Assembly (NCBI RefSeq): GCF_030272615.1
Contig: NC_081405.1
Coordinates: 471,870,008-471,934,007, forward strand
Reading direction: 5' to 3'
Length of the DNA stretch: 64,000 nucleotides
Origin: Cryptomeria japonica
Lineage: Eukaryota > Streptophyta > Pinopsida > Cupressales > Cupressaceae
Shown: positions 11,115 through 22,536 of the stretch, piece by piece
Position numbering within the stretch: position 1 is the first letter of the stretch
Layout: every line of letters starts with the position of its first letter
Translations under genes and position numbers: made by a program
Notes under the pieces: generated by a model
The model's input: the letters and a program-made list of their open reading frames with translations, nothing else
Told to the model about the DNA's origin: nothing
Databases searched by the model: none

Positions 11115-14100
11115 ACTTAGTGATGCTGAAGTTCGCCATGCCATAAAGAGAAAAATGTCCAAGAAACTATGAAGTTCGCCAGCACTTGGTATGATAAAGA
11201 AGAAGTTCACTCAATAAAAGCAAGGAAGATGTCTTGTGAAACATGAAGTCCACCCCCTCCAAGTTAGTAAGAAATGTGAAGTGGCATGGAAATCATGAAC
11301 TCCGCCCAAAAGGGAGATTAGAGTGTCCAAGACACAATGAAGTCTGCCTTGGCATTTGGTAAAATGTCTAACCAAAGGTGAAGTCCGCCCATGTTGAAAA
11401 CAAATGGCACATGACACTCCAAGTCCGCCCAAGGCTAAAATGGCTTAAGCCAAGCAAAGTTCGCCATGCCATGTGTGGCAAATGGCTTGTCGATCATGAA
11501 GTTCGCCTTGACACTTTTGGAAGGGTAGAAAGCTCACCAAGAAGAGAGAGAAATTGGCATGATGAAGAGCAAAGTCTGGCTTGCATGAAGGCACATGAAG
11601 TCTACCAAAGGGTTAGAACTGGCATGGAAACACTTAAACTCCGCCCATCAAGGAGAAAGAATGGCCTAAGGCCACATGAAGTCCACCATTTTGAAGTTGA
11701 AAATAGCATGACCCCACATGAGCTCCGCCAAGGTCATGAAAAGAATGTCCTAACACATGGCAAACTCCGCCATGAATAGAGTTGACTAAGTTTGGAAAGT
11801 CAAGAAATTTGCCCAACACTCAGAATTATTTCTCAAAAATTTGCCCAACACTCGGGGAAATTTCTTAAAATTTCAAAAAACTTCCTTGCCAAAACATGGA
11901 CAAGATGAGGACAAGATGTGAAGTGGCTCCAAGAACAAGAATAGATACTGTCTTTTGAAATCTTTTGAAGGGTTTGAGTTGCCATTTTCAGGAAGATGAG
12001 AAGGAGACTAGGTTCGATGAATCTATGAAAGAATGTAAAGATGCTAAAAAGATCGAACTTCTCAAACTTATATTTTTCATTCTCATTCTTTCTCAAGTTT
12101 GAAAGTTGAAAGAACTCTCTCTCAATTTCAATGAGGAAAGATTTTTGAAGACAACAAGTGGATTTTTTGAAGCAAGGAAGGAAAGGAATTTCCAAAGTCC
12201 GACCCAAGAGTTGGAATTTGCCGAGGGGAAACAAGGAAGAAAAAAATATTAAAAAAATGGCTAAGTGTGGAGTTTTCCACAACAAAAGAGTCAAATTTTG
12301 ACTAAGTGTTGGAAAGGAAATAGGAAGAATGAAGAAGAATAAAGAGGAAAAGTGAAGAGAAAATGAAATCCTTGTCCAAGGATGGAGTCTGTCCTACTTA
12401 GCACAAGCCAAATTCACAATTGAAGGCAAATCCATAGGCAAAGTTCTTCTGAGCATGGAGATGGCCAAAATTTGGCTAGGTGTTTCAAGGTTCACATGAA
12501 GGTGTTAGAAAATGAAATTGAATAGCCAAAATTTGGCTATGTATGGGAAATACTTCACAGAGAAAATTCTAGTTTCCTCCATTGTGGTGAAAGCACAAAG
12601 GAATTCTTCTCCAAATTCAAGGCACTTGAAAGAATTTCAGGGTATCAAAAAAGAAAAGTCCTCAGACTTGGTGAAAATATAGGAAAGAATTTCAGACTTC
12701 TTGGGGGATTTCATCTACAATCCCAGACCTATTGAAGCAATCAGGGCAACTTCTTGAGGGATTTCATCTCTTGATGAATTGAAGACAAGCTCCCAATCAG
12801 AATCAGATGGTGACAAGAAGAGTATTCCAAACAAATTTCCATAACAATTTCTTGACACAAATTGGAGAATTCAGAGGAATAACATCAGTCCAGTTCAAGC
12901 AGGAGAAATTTCAAAGCAATCAGGAAAGAAAATTTAAATAACTTCCAGTACAGACATTTGCTCCAAGGGGAGACTTCCAAACCTTAAAGATTCAAATGTA
13001 GGTGAGAAGAAGAGATCAAAATCTCGAAAGGAATCTGAGATCTAAGCTAGGAAAAAGCAAGCGCAAAGGACATAGTTGTCGGCAAGGAAAGATATTCTAA
13101 GGCAAGTACATGGAAAATGAACAAAGTGACCAAGGAGGACATCCAACACGTTGAGGTGGTGCCTCATCATCTTCCAACCAATTAAATTGTTCCAAGTCAA
13201 TATGTCCAAGTTCAATGAACCTGAATTATCCACAAAAGCTTCTAGAGGGCGTACTCTACAATGCAGCAACTTTCTATTTTATTCTTGGTTTATATTTAAT
13301 AGAAGGTCAAGTGTCCCTGAATGTAATTTTTTCATTAGTCGAGGGGTAGTTAGTTGTGACAAACCCTAATTAGGGTTTTATTTTTTAATCTCGACCTTTG
13401 ATTCGAAATCAATCCTGGCCATTGAATTGTAATTGAAGAGCCTATCAATTGAGCTCGCCCCTCATTTGTAAAACATGGGAGCATGTTGCAAAACATGTTG
13501 AGATAAGCAAATTGTTGTTTACTACTGCCAAAATAATAAGTAATGCATTGTTTAAATTGATGGTGATTACTTCTCTTATTTTGGACTTTGCATGGTTCTT
13601 ATCCCTCATCATAGTTTAGATTTTATTTCATATATTTTAGGCGAATGCAAGATCTAATAAGTATTGATTTATGGTGAATCTTCTGCTCATACTTTTGATG
13701 AACAAATGATTTTTGTTCATTGTGTAAAGTTAGTCTAAGCTTACTTTGTGGATGCTTAACTTCTGTTTGGCTGAATATTGTTCGATTTGATGGTAGTTAT
13801 TCATGATGTGAAAATCATTAGCACACCCCTTGAAGATTGCACCCACTTGTGTAGTCCTAGCGTGGCGAAGCAAAGCGTGATTATTGGTTTCACCTAGTCA
13901 ATACCGTCTCTTAAATTCTTAGGAATAGATTAGAACTTCTAAACCCTTATCTCCTTTTTCAGTTTTCTTGAAGTCCATGATCCAAGACCCAAATGGTAGA
14001 GCTTCATTGTCTAGACCTTCATTGCGAATTGAACAAGCCAAGCGTAAGTCCCTTTGTGTACTACTAGCATATCACAACGCTCATTGAGCTTATCCACACG

Positions 14101-14243
14101 TCAAGACCTGACAAAAGAAGCCCTGGAATCTCCATACGATCTTCTCGCAATCTTAGTATACGTGATGATTTTGTTCAAGAGAGGATAGATTGTCTTTGGA
14201 CATTTTATTCTATTTTGGGTGGGTAACAAAACACACACCAACA
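11115..14243 (+). mobile_element. Long LTR fragment (plus) with 3' end at 14243
   Basis: The right end, around 14170-14243 (AAGAGAGGATAGA, then ACACACACCAACA), matches the 3' end of the LTR at 54598 and the reverse complement of 17808-17880. The block TTGAAGATTGCACC (about 13828) matches TGAAGATTGCACC at 54161, showing a shared R-U5 region. The left end is interrupted exactly where the minus-strand LTR starts at 11114. Between 11120 and 11780 a degenerate repeat built on GAAGTTCGCC / GAAGTCCGCC recurs every 40-80 bp. The region 11830-13300 is purine-rich without reliable ORFs. It is non-coding LTR sequence. Confidence 0.6.
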
Positions 14244-16680
14244 TGACCTTTGGCCGAAGGGAGCACAGGGACGAGTCCAAGCCTAGAAGTACCTGGATTG
14301 CTGGGGATGCTGGAGGTGGACATGTAGAGGATGCGTGCGCGGTCGAGTGCAAGGAAAGCACCGGGATGTAACGGTCGGAACAATCCACCCAGGTCTGGCA
14401 CACAAGGGAGTAAGTATACGAGAAACCAATTTGCATGAAGTTGCCCCTCATCAAGGAATTGAGAATAGGGGGGCTTGAGCCGAAGACTCTAGGGAGGAGA
14501 GAGTATGGAGATGAAGGCGGCGATCAAGGTGTAGAAGACGCAGAAGGTGGACGCGTAGAGAGCTTGTGCGTGGCTAAGAGTGCAAGAGAGGCATAGGAAC
14601 ACGAGCGAGAGTGAGACGGTGCAATCTGGTTGAATACACACTGTACCTTCCGAGTGAAAACAATGAGGAACACTCAGGAGAAGCAGAAACTCCCTAAATT
14701 TACAGGGGATTGATCGAAGGATCTCATATGGCATTGCAAGACCTTCATAACAAATGGGAGTCTGCAAATGGTCAAGACGACTAGGATTATTGGTTGAAGG
14801 CATTCCCTGCCACCCTACTGGGAATTGCTATTGATCGGTAGACAGACCTTAAGGCTAAGCACAAGGCGGGATGGACTTAACTAAAGAAGGCATTTCAAGA
14901 AGAATTTAAATTGTTGAGAGATGACAATGAGATTGTTGCAAAAATCTAGAACACTAGGCAAGGGAAGAACGAGAACGTGCAAGCATACAATCGTAGGCTC
15001 AAAGAATTGCTGAATAGGATGGAGAACCAACCAGTTGATGGGTTGAAGAAGAGGTGGTTTATGAGGGATTGATCCCTTCGCTGCGCACGAAGATGAAAGT
15101 AGTGCCTCCGTCCTTGTACGTCGATGCTTACAATTGAGCGATGGACAAAGTGAAACCAAAACATCCTCGTGAGGGAAGAGGAATATTGACGATGATGAGG
15201 GCATCAAAGGTAGTAGTGATGAAGAATCCAAAACCGTAGAGGCCCTTCAATGGGATATTTTGAGAATGATGAAAGAATTGAAGGCCGAGAAAGGAACCAA
15301 TAAAGAATGTAATGAATTATGGTGGACTGAGTGGAAAATTGAGGGGCACACAAAAGGTAATTGTCCTAAAAAGATGTTTTGTGAGATTTGCCAGTTGATG
15401 GGTCATTCAATAAATTACTTTTCACACAGGTAGAGTTTAGCCCATCGAAATCACAAAATGTATCGCTAGGTGGTTATGGAAATCAACAAGGGCAAAATCA
15501 AATACCGTACGACTCTACAGGATGTCCTATCATACAGTGTCAACAATGTAGTGAATGGGGACACTTTGCTATAGACTGCTAGAATAAGAAAGACAACATA
15601 CAATTATTGTGCAAATGGTGTGGACAGGGGAATCATGAAGACATTGACTGCCCAAAGCAAAAGGGTATTAATATGTTGGACGTGGTAGAACAAGATGGGG
15701 CAGTTCTTGCAATCATGAGAGCACAAATGAAGAAGGTGGTGTACTCGGACCTTTGTACGGAGGAGGAAGGACTCCGAGAAGCTAGAGTAGAAGTCGAACA
15801 AGTGTTGGCGAAGGAACGAATAACTTCCAATGGAACTGCAAGAATGTCATTGTGGGATTCAGAGAAGAACATAGTTAGGTAGGTGCTATAGACAACCATA
15901 CTTATCAAGACGACAAACCACCTTCAAACTATGGCGCAACTGAGAGTGGCAATTACCAACACGGTCAATGATGACACAGTTAGGTAAAGACAATGTAAAC
16001 CGCAAGAGGAATTGACAAAGCAACCACCATGTGAAGGGAACGAGGCCAATGATCCAATGTTGTTGATGGTGAGCATCAGGATGAAGTCGGTGGTCGTCGA
16101 GATAGAAATAACGGGGAAGAAGTTGACAAACACCATTGTGGATGGAGGCTGAGGAGTAAATGTACTACCATAAGATACTTGAAAATGGCTTGGCAGACTA
16201 ACAGTTTGGCCGCCGACCTTACACTTGGTAGGTGCTGACCAACACAACATCAAGCTGTTGGGAACATTGATGGCACAAACAGTAACGATTGGGACACAAC
16301 AAATTTTCTTGGACTTCGTAGTCATCTCACTACAGAAGAAGGCGTATGATGCACTCCTTGGGAGAGGATGGTTGATTACTGCCAAGGCGAATAATAATTG
16401 GACACGTAACACACTCTCCATCGAGAGTGATTGTAGGAAGTACGTCATTGACCTGAGGAACTAGGTGGTGAGTGAAGAATTGGCATCCTCCGACTTAGAG
16501 TCCGAGGGTGGAGATTTTGGGATTGAGGAAGGAAGGAAAGGCATGGAACCAAACGATGAAGGGGTGATCGAACTGGAAGATTGCTCTAAATATGAGACGA
16601 GTTCCCTGAATGGACTATTTCACTGGTAGATGGAGGACTACAAAGTCTTCCACCTTGACTGCAACATGCTATAGATTGGT
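14244..16680 (+). pseudogene. Gypsy gag-protease remnant
   Basis: Pieces of a Ty3/Gypsy gag occur in shifting frames: QKLPKFTGD near 14690, then LLRDDNEIVAKI (about 14910), NRRLKELLNRMENQP and GLKKRW (about 14990-15060). CCHC zinc knuckles follow (CEICQLMGH near 15390, CQQCSEWGHFAIDC near 15540-15580, CKWCGQGNHEDIDC near 15612-15650). A protease-like segment has TIVDGG near 16135, and KAYDALLGRGWLITAK (about 16340-16385) lies after it. The order and sequence match the minus-strand element at 45.6-48.7 kb, so both belong to one family. This copy has several frameshifts and stops and no reverse transcriptase: the protein homologous to the pre-RT linker (about 16500-16680) runs straight into a GTACGG-rich segment. 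It is a non-autonomous deletion derivative or a fragment. Confidence 0.75.
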
Positions 16681-17021
16681 GAAATTGAGGAAGTGCAAAG
16701 TCCATACTTAGGCGAAGTCCGAACATTATGTATGGGGTCAAGCTCGAGGGAATTGTATGGGGTTAGGCCATATGAGAAGGTGGAGAGAAGTTGGAGGAGG
16801 TTGTATGTGAGTGGAGGTGAGCCGTATGGACAAAGGAATGGAAGACCGTATGTGGGCAGCATCAAAATGTCCTACTAGGGGAAATCGTACAAGTTGAAGT
16901 TGTATGCCATAGATGTCCGTAGGGTAACTTGTAGTTCATATGCACGTGACAAGCTGTCCAAAGAGAGAAATTGGCTGCTTGGAGAATGGTTCTACGAGGT
17001 GGGTGAGAAATCGCATTGGAA

Positions 17022-17219
17022 GGAAGTGTCAAGACCGTACGGACAAGAAGTGTCAAGACCATACGAGAAGGAAGAGTCAAGATCGTACGAGAAAGAAATG
17101 TCAAGATCGTACAAGAAGGAACTGTCAAGAATGGACGAGAAAGAATTGTCAAGCCTGTATGGGAAGGAACTGTCAAGACCATACGAGAAAGAAGTGTCAA
17201 GGCTATACATGGGAAGTAT
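17022..17219 (+). repeat. 24 bp tandem array, 8 copies, encoding an octapeptide
   Basis: GTCAAG occurs at 17028, 17052, 17076, 17100, 17124, 17148, 17172 and 17196: eight units with an exact 24 bp step and no indel. In the 16894-17424 frame each unit reads roughly E-x-S-R-x-Y-E-K (for example EVSRPYEK, EESRSYEK, ELSRPYEK). Substitutions differ between units but length never does. Confidence 0.9.
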
Positions 17220-17430
17220 GTCGTACAGGAAGACAAGAATGTGGAGGAACTTGCACGGGTTGAGTAGGTGGCCATACGTGAGCAAGGCAGCCGTACATTT
17301 GAGTCTGTACGAACTCAAGAGCAAAAGGTTGAACATCCTACAAACACAGTACGAAGAACAGATGAAGCATGGAAGGTCGTACATCCCACAAACATTGTAT
17401 TGGCAGACAAGTGGAGCTGTATGAGGACTA

Positions 17431-17806
17431 GGTATGTTGAAGAAGAGTGTTGTAGTATTGGATGCCATACAGGGGAAGAAAAACAAAGAAATCAGTACGG
17501 GTGGCAAGAATGAGTGAAGGGAGAGATGCCGTATGGAGAAGGGAGACATCTGTGCGAGGCACATACTCAGCTGTACGGATATTGTGTGACAAGAGAAGAG
17601 GCAGATACGGGCAAGCAACATGTGAAGGAAGTTTGCATAAGGGACTGCGTGGCAATTTGTACGGTCGGGGAGTTCTTACGTGAGACAAGGGGAAGGCAAG
17701 AAAAATAGAGCAACTTCTAGTACGACCATCAATTTTGAAGTGGAGAGTACGACTTGATCAGAATTTTGACATCATACGTTGGTTAAACATTGCAAAATCT
17801 ATAATT
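17431..17806. repeat. 376 bp direct repeat, left copy
   Basis: It is almost identical to 21704-22079: I count three substitutions (T/G in CTGTACGG, T/A in GGGACTGCG, C/T in GAGTACGAC) and no length change. It ends one base before the solo LTR. The left copy is continuous with the GTACGG-rich module upstream. Confidence 0.93.
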
Positions 17807-20044
17807 CTGTTGACGTTTGACGTGTATTTTGTACACGATCATACACAGAATAAAATACCCAAAGGCATCTTATCCTCTCTTGAATAAAGTCTCTAACTGC
17901 TGAAGATTCGCATGAAGGATCAGTTAGGATGACTCCAATGTTCTTTTGGTAGGGTCTCTACGTGTGGATAAGCTCTTCGTGGTGTGATGTGATTTGCTGG
18001 AATCACAAGGAGACTTACATCTGATGATTGAACTTCCGATCTGCTTTGCTGGAACACAGGCTCTTACTGGCTTAGATTTGAAAAAATGGAAAAAAGGATG
18101 AGGGCGAAGAGAAGATCTAATCCTAATACTAAGAATGTAGGAGCAATGATTTGATTTTTGATGAAACTCTAACTAGGTCTTGTTTTGACATCAATGGACC
18201 ATCTCCACAAGGCTAGTGCGATCTTCTAAGGGAAGCTTTATGATGTTCAAATCATCACCGCAGGCATAGACACCATCAAGTTGATGCATATCAATGAAGA
18301 AGCGACAAATTGAAATTGAGCTTAAGCTGAACGATTCCAGTTGACTACACAAGGCAAGTCTGCAATCAACAAACTGCTAGTAGTATGGATATACGAATTC
18401 CACCATTAATCAATCGCATTTCCTCCATTCATCTAATCATCTACCATCTAGGATTGAAGACTCAACAAGAAACCATGCAAATTGCAAGAAACGACATGCT
18501 TCACCATTAGTTCAATGAAAATGGAGTTTGTTTACAATCAATGGCAACAATTTCTTGCCTTGTCCTCCTATTCTACTCTAATTGCTATTCTATCAACTTC
18601 TAACTACTCTCTATCTACTAACTCTCTAGCTATTGCTAATTAGCCTTTACAAATGAAATGCCTGGGCTTATATAGTGCCCACAATACAATTTGATGGCTT
18701 AGATCAATTCAAGATCAATGGCCAAGATTCAACAATGAAAACCCTAATTAGGGTTTGTTACAACCATTACATAACATTTAATGCTTGACCAATGATAAAA
18801 TTGTATTGCTTGGACACATGTCCCCTCTAGAAAAATCGACCAATGGATAGCCGGGGTAGGTACATCGGAGTTTGTGCCACCTTCCATGAGTTAAGTACAT
18901 TGAATCTGGACATGCTGAGGTGGACCACACTGACTGGAGGAGTGATGACTAGGATGCCACCTCATCTGACACTTGTAGCTTGCTAGATATTCAATTTGAT
19001 GTCGTTGAGAGGCTATCTTTAATTAACTCTTGTTCTAACTCCTTGTGTCCTTGATGTGCAAGATGATGATGTACCTCGCCTTGGAACACTGGATTGGAAG
19101 AGGTCGCCCTTGTCCTTGCTTGATCGTCCCGGCGGAGACCGTCCTTGATCTGGCTTGATTTTCCTTGAGAGTCGCCATCTTGGTACCTACACAACATTTC
19201 AAAATTAGTAATATGATTTTGCAATATATAACATAGATTAGATATTAAATTTAGGAAACTTCATGATAAGTCCTTGAGTTATCATTTCCTAAAAAACGAT
19301 TGAGCTATTACAATTCAAAATTCAAAATTCAAAATTTAAGCTATGACGATCAAAATTCGAAATCAAAACAATAAATCCATATTGCCATACCTCTCTTGAG
19401 AGCTAACTCTAGAATGCAAAATGAAGAAAATTCGCCTAGGCAAAATTGATATTAGATGGCTTCAATGTGATCTCTTGTTCAAATTAGGAACTTCGCCACC
19501 TTTGATATGTCCTTGACGTGATCTTCAATGTCCTTGGCAAGTTCGCTCAAGTGGAAACTAAGTTCGCACTCCTTTGATGATGCTTGCACCTTCCCATTGA
19601 AATTCGCTCCTCCTCTTGAATGATAATTTCGCACTTCCTTTGTATACTTCAAATCGCATATGAAAGAGGATGCTTGAATAATGATTTAAAAATGAAATAA
19701 ACACCTCCTTTTATAAGCGCTCACCTCTCACAATTACCTCTAGGCCGACTTTTATAAAATAAGACAATTTAAATGATTTTTAAATAGAAATAAAAGGCCG
19801 ACCTCCATAAACCAAGCGCTTCATTTAATTTTTTAATTGATTAATAATTAATTATTAAATGCCTTTATTATTTAAATTGTCAAATTCGATTTTTACAAAG
19901 GCAAAAATAATTAATAAATATCAAACGCAATATTTAAATGCCATTTTTAATTAAATTTTCAAATTATCGAATTTTCTAGCATTTAAATAAATTCAAAATG
20001 TTTGTTTAGCGCAAAAATTGGAAAAGTGGGAAGATTCAAACCTC

Positions 20045-21311
20045 ATCGCCCTGGTCCCTGACTGAGGGACAGGAGCGATCTACCATTTTAGTCTCGATCC
20101 TTGTACTTTTGACGTTCAAAATCTTCATTCCTACGTTGAAATTGCCATTTTTGCTAGGGATTTCGAGCTTGATTGACTTGTTTTTGCAAACGAATGCCCT
20201 TTAGATGTGATATCGCCATGGTCCCTTGGAGAGGGACAGGAGCGATCTTCATGCTTTCTCCTTGATTTTGCATCTTCGGTCTCCAATCTTCATCATAAGG
20301 CGAATAATGACATCATTTCTCCACTCCACGCTTGTTTCATTTGACTTCTACGAGGCATATTTGATGTTTAGAGGATCATCGCCCTGGTCCCTTGGAGAGG
20401 GACAGGAGCGAACTTGAAGCCCTAGTCAAAATGCGTCATCTTTCAACCTTGGTTCCTCGTTCATTGCCTCTTAAATAATGTCCTTGATCTTGTGTATCCT
20501 TGCAAAACATTGACTTAACGTGATTTTTGCATGAATTGGCCAATATATTCAATATCGCTCTGGTCCCTTCCTGAGGGACAGGAGCGAATTTCAACATTTT
20601 GAGCTTGTCCTTGTTTCGGCCAACTTGCAATTACTTTCATCGTGCAAAATAAAGTCCCTTGATCCTTCTTAGTCGCTTGATGCGTGATAAACTTTCAAAA
20701 TTTATGCCTTTATGCAAATTTCGCTCTAGTCCCTTCCTGAGGGACAGGAGCGAACTGGGATATTTTAGTGCAAATCTTTCAATGTTGGCGACCTTTGATG
20801 CTTTGTGCTTGATTGGAACACTTCGAAACGTCCTTGCCACCTTGTTCTCCGTCTTAGAGTATCTTGAATTTGAAGAAGAGGCAATATTATCATTATATCG
20901 CCCTGGTCCCTTGGAGAGGGACAGGAGCGATCTTGGTCCTGTAGGCATCATTTCAATTTATCACCTTCAAAACTTATCTTCAACGGATTCGTAATGTACC
21001 TTTTCACTCATCCATGCCTTGGAAATCTTTCAAACTTGGCAAAAAAATTTGTCTAAGACAAAAATCGCTCTGGTCCCTGCCTGAGGGACAGGAGCGAATT
21101 TGACCTTCTAGGCAAAACTTCATCATTTCATTGTTTTTGATCAAGTCTGGATGCTCTATCATGCTCATTTCGTCCTTCACCATGCTTTTGATGTCTCAAT
21201 TCGTCCAAACACGGTCAGGAATGGCTCAAATAAGTATTATCGCCCTGGTCCCTTGGTGAGGGAGAGGATCGAAATTCGCTCTGGATCCTCAGTGAAGGAC
21301 AGGAGCGAAAT
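20045..21311. repeat. Array of imperfect hairpins, about 170 bp period
   Basis: A core of about 36 bp (ATCGCCCTGGTCCCT, short loop, AGGGACAGGAGCGA) occurs at about 20045, 20212, 20378, 20553, 20719, 20897, 21064 and 21239, with a ninth variant at 21273-21311. Spacings are 167, 166, 175, 166, 178, 167 and 175 bp. Each core can fold on itself. The sequence between cores is only loosely similar from unit to unit. Confidence 0.9.
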
Positions 21312-21344
21312 TTGACTTTTCGAACTCTCTATTAGGATAACTTT

Positions 21345-21401
21345 TATGGAATATAACATTTAAGTATAAGTGACTTATACTTTAAGTTATATTCCATATA
21401 T
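21345..21401. repeat. Palindrome, second copy in long LTR
   Basis: TATGGAATATAACATTTAAG on the left pairs with CTTTAAGTTATATTCCATA on the right around the short centre GTGAC. It has the same position relative to CAGGATGTTTGAGAGTGG as the copy at 10589-10646. Confidence 0.85.
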
Positions 21402-21703
21402 ACTTTCAGGATGTTTGAGAGTGGTTTCAGACCTCCAGGAGTTATATTGCAAAATCTAGTTTTTTGAGGTTTTTTAGTTTCTAGACTTAGTCAAATTTCA
21501 GGATCAGGACATTCCAGACTTAGCCAAAATTCAGGATCAGGACCTCACTCAAGCCGGACTTGCTACCCTATTGACCTCCTGGGCGACACTCAAAATGCAA
21601 AGGCTAACTAACAAAACCCTAAAAGACCCAAAAACAAACCCTAAAAAGCAAAAAAACAAGGGTCCCCATTTGCAATGGGGCGATGTGTGAAAACGTCACA
21701 ACA

Positions 21704-22079
21704 GGTATGTTGAAGAAGAGTGTTGTAGTATTGGATGCCATACAGGGGAAGAAAAACAAAGAAATCAGTACGGGTGGCAAGAATGAGTGAAGGGAGAGAT
21801 GCCGTATGGAGAAGGGAGACATCTGTGCGAGGCACATACTCAGCTGGACGGATATTGTGTGACAAGAGAAGAGGCAGATACGGGCAAGCAACATGTGAAG
21901 GAAGTTTGCATAAGGGACAGCGTGGCAATTTGTACGGTCGGGGAGTTCTTACGTGAGACAAGGGGAAGGCAAGAAAAATAGAGCAACTTCTAGTACGACC
22001 ATCAATTTTGAAGTGGAGAGTATGACTTGATCAGAATTTTGACATCATACGTTGGTTAAACATTGCAAAATCTATAATT
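21704..22079. repeat. 376 bp direct repeat, right copy
   Basis: It begins directly after the solo LTR with GGTATGTTGAAGAAG, the same base at which the left copy starts at 17431, and is about 99% identical over 376 bp. Downstream it runs into sequence (TTATGGCTTCATC) absent from the left copy. The arrangement is upstream-X-LTR-X-downstream. Confidence 0.93.
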
Positions 22080-22436
22080 TTATGGCTTCATCAACAATGT
22101 TTATTGCTTCTCAAAAAATCATAAAATTGATGTGCGCCATGGAGTTCCATGTGGTTTTGAAGGTCTTAATTTGTGCTTGGTGACAAGGGTGTTGCCCCTT
22201 GACCCTATACTTGTTGTGTGGAAGACGACTTTTTTCTTGTTTGGGGGGGGGGATGATGTAGTCGACATAAAATGCCTATTGTTATGTTCGATAATATTTG
22301 TTATCTGGCAATGTATTAATTGTTTGTATAAGGAAGAGAGTATGGTATAGTCGGATCAATTGTAATCCTTGGCCGACCACCTCTGGTCTTCTGCTTTGTA
22401 ATAATTGCATGTGTGAATAAAGATATATTTTACTCC
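22080..22436 (+). mobile_element. Copia-type 3' tail: polypurine tract and LTR
   Basis: A G-run with following ATGA at about 22243-22256 is a polypurine tract placed immediately before TGTAGTCGACATAAAATGCC at 22257, an LTR start closely related to TGTAGTTGGCATAAAATGC at 57767. The LTR body continues to about 22436, including GTATGGTATAGTCGGATC and CTTGGCCGACCACCTCTGG. Compared with 57767 it lacks about 110 bp in the middle. Assignment to Copia rests on the short LTR and layout only; no Copia protein is visible. Confidence 0.5.
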
Positions 22437-22536
22437 AGTATCTGGTAGTAAAATGTAATGGTGGGAAAATGGTGAATGATAAATCAAGAAGGAAACTACT
22501 TAGGTTAGCACAATTTTTTTGATTTTACTCATGTAG

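Larger units (their letters stand above)
16680..17806 (+). other. GTACGG-rich module with an open frame (16894-17424)
   Basis: The short motif GTACGG and close variants (GTACGA, ATACGA, GTATGG) recur every 20-40 bp. A 176-codon frame at 16894-17424 is uninterrupted while its surroundings are decayed, but other frames across 16940-17270 are open too. Its middle part is a perfect 24 bp tandem array. A comparable GTACGG-rich stretch lies at 41755-42420 in the related minus-strand element between integrase and the accessory ORF, so I infer this is a standard, possibly untranslated, part of that element family brought next to protease here by loss of RT-RH-integrase. Confidence 0.5.
17808..21703 (-). 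mobile_element. Complete 3.9 kb solo LTR (minus)
   Basis: The plus strand opens TGTTGACG at 17808 and closes GTCACAACA at 21703, the TG...CA termini of an LTR read on the minus strand. The minus-strand 5' end TGTTGTGACGTTTTCACACA matches the LTRs at 11114 and 36119. The 3' end (CAAGAGAGGATAAG ... ACGTCAACA) matches 14243 and 54598. A TATA-like CTATATAAG is the complement of 18667-18675. There is no primer binding site or polypurine tract at either side, so it is solo. A hairpin array (20045-21311) and a palindrome lie toward the 5' end. Flanks are not a 5 bp target duplication but a 376 bp duplicated segment. The short ORFs inside are not convincing. Confidence 0.85.

Noticed and set aside
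16894..17621. Membrane-protein-like minus-strand ORF of 209 codons (17621-16992)
   Set aside because: It is the complement of the 24 bp array and GTACGG module; its Ser/Tyr/Leu repeats mirror the plus-strand repeat units.
20045..21311. CRISPR-like array (regular repeats with unlike spacers)
   Set aside because: The units are 166-178 bp apart, imperfect hairpins inside a eukaryotic LTR, with loosely related spacers and no cas genes. The genome is nuclear plant DNA.
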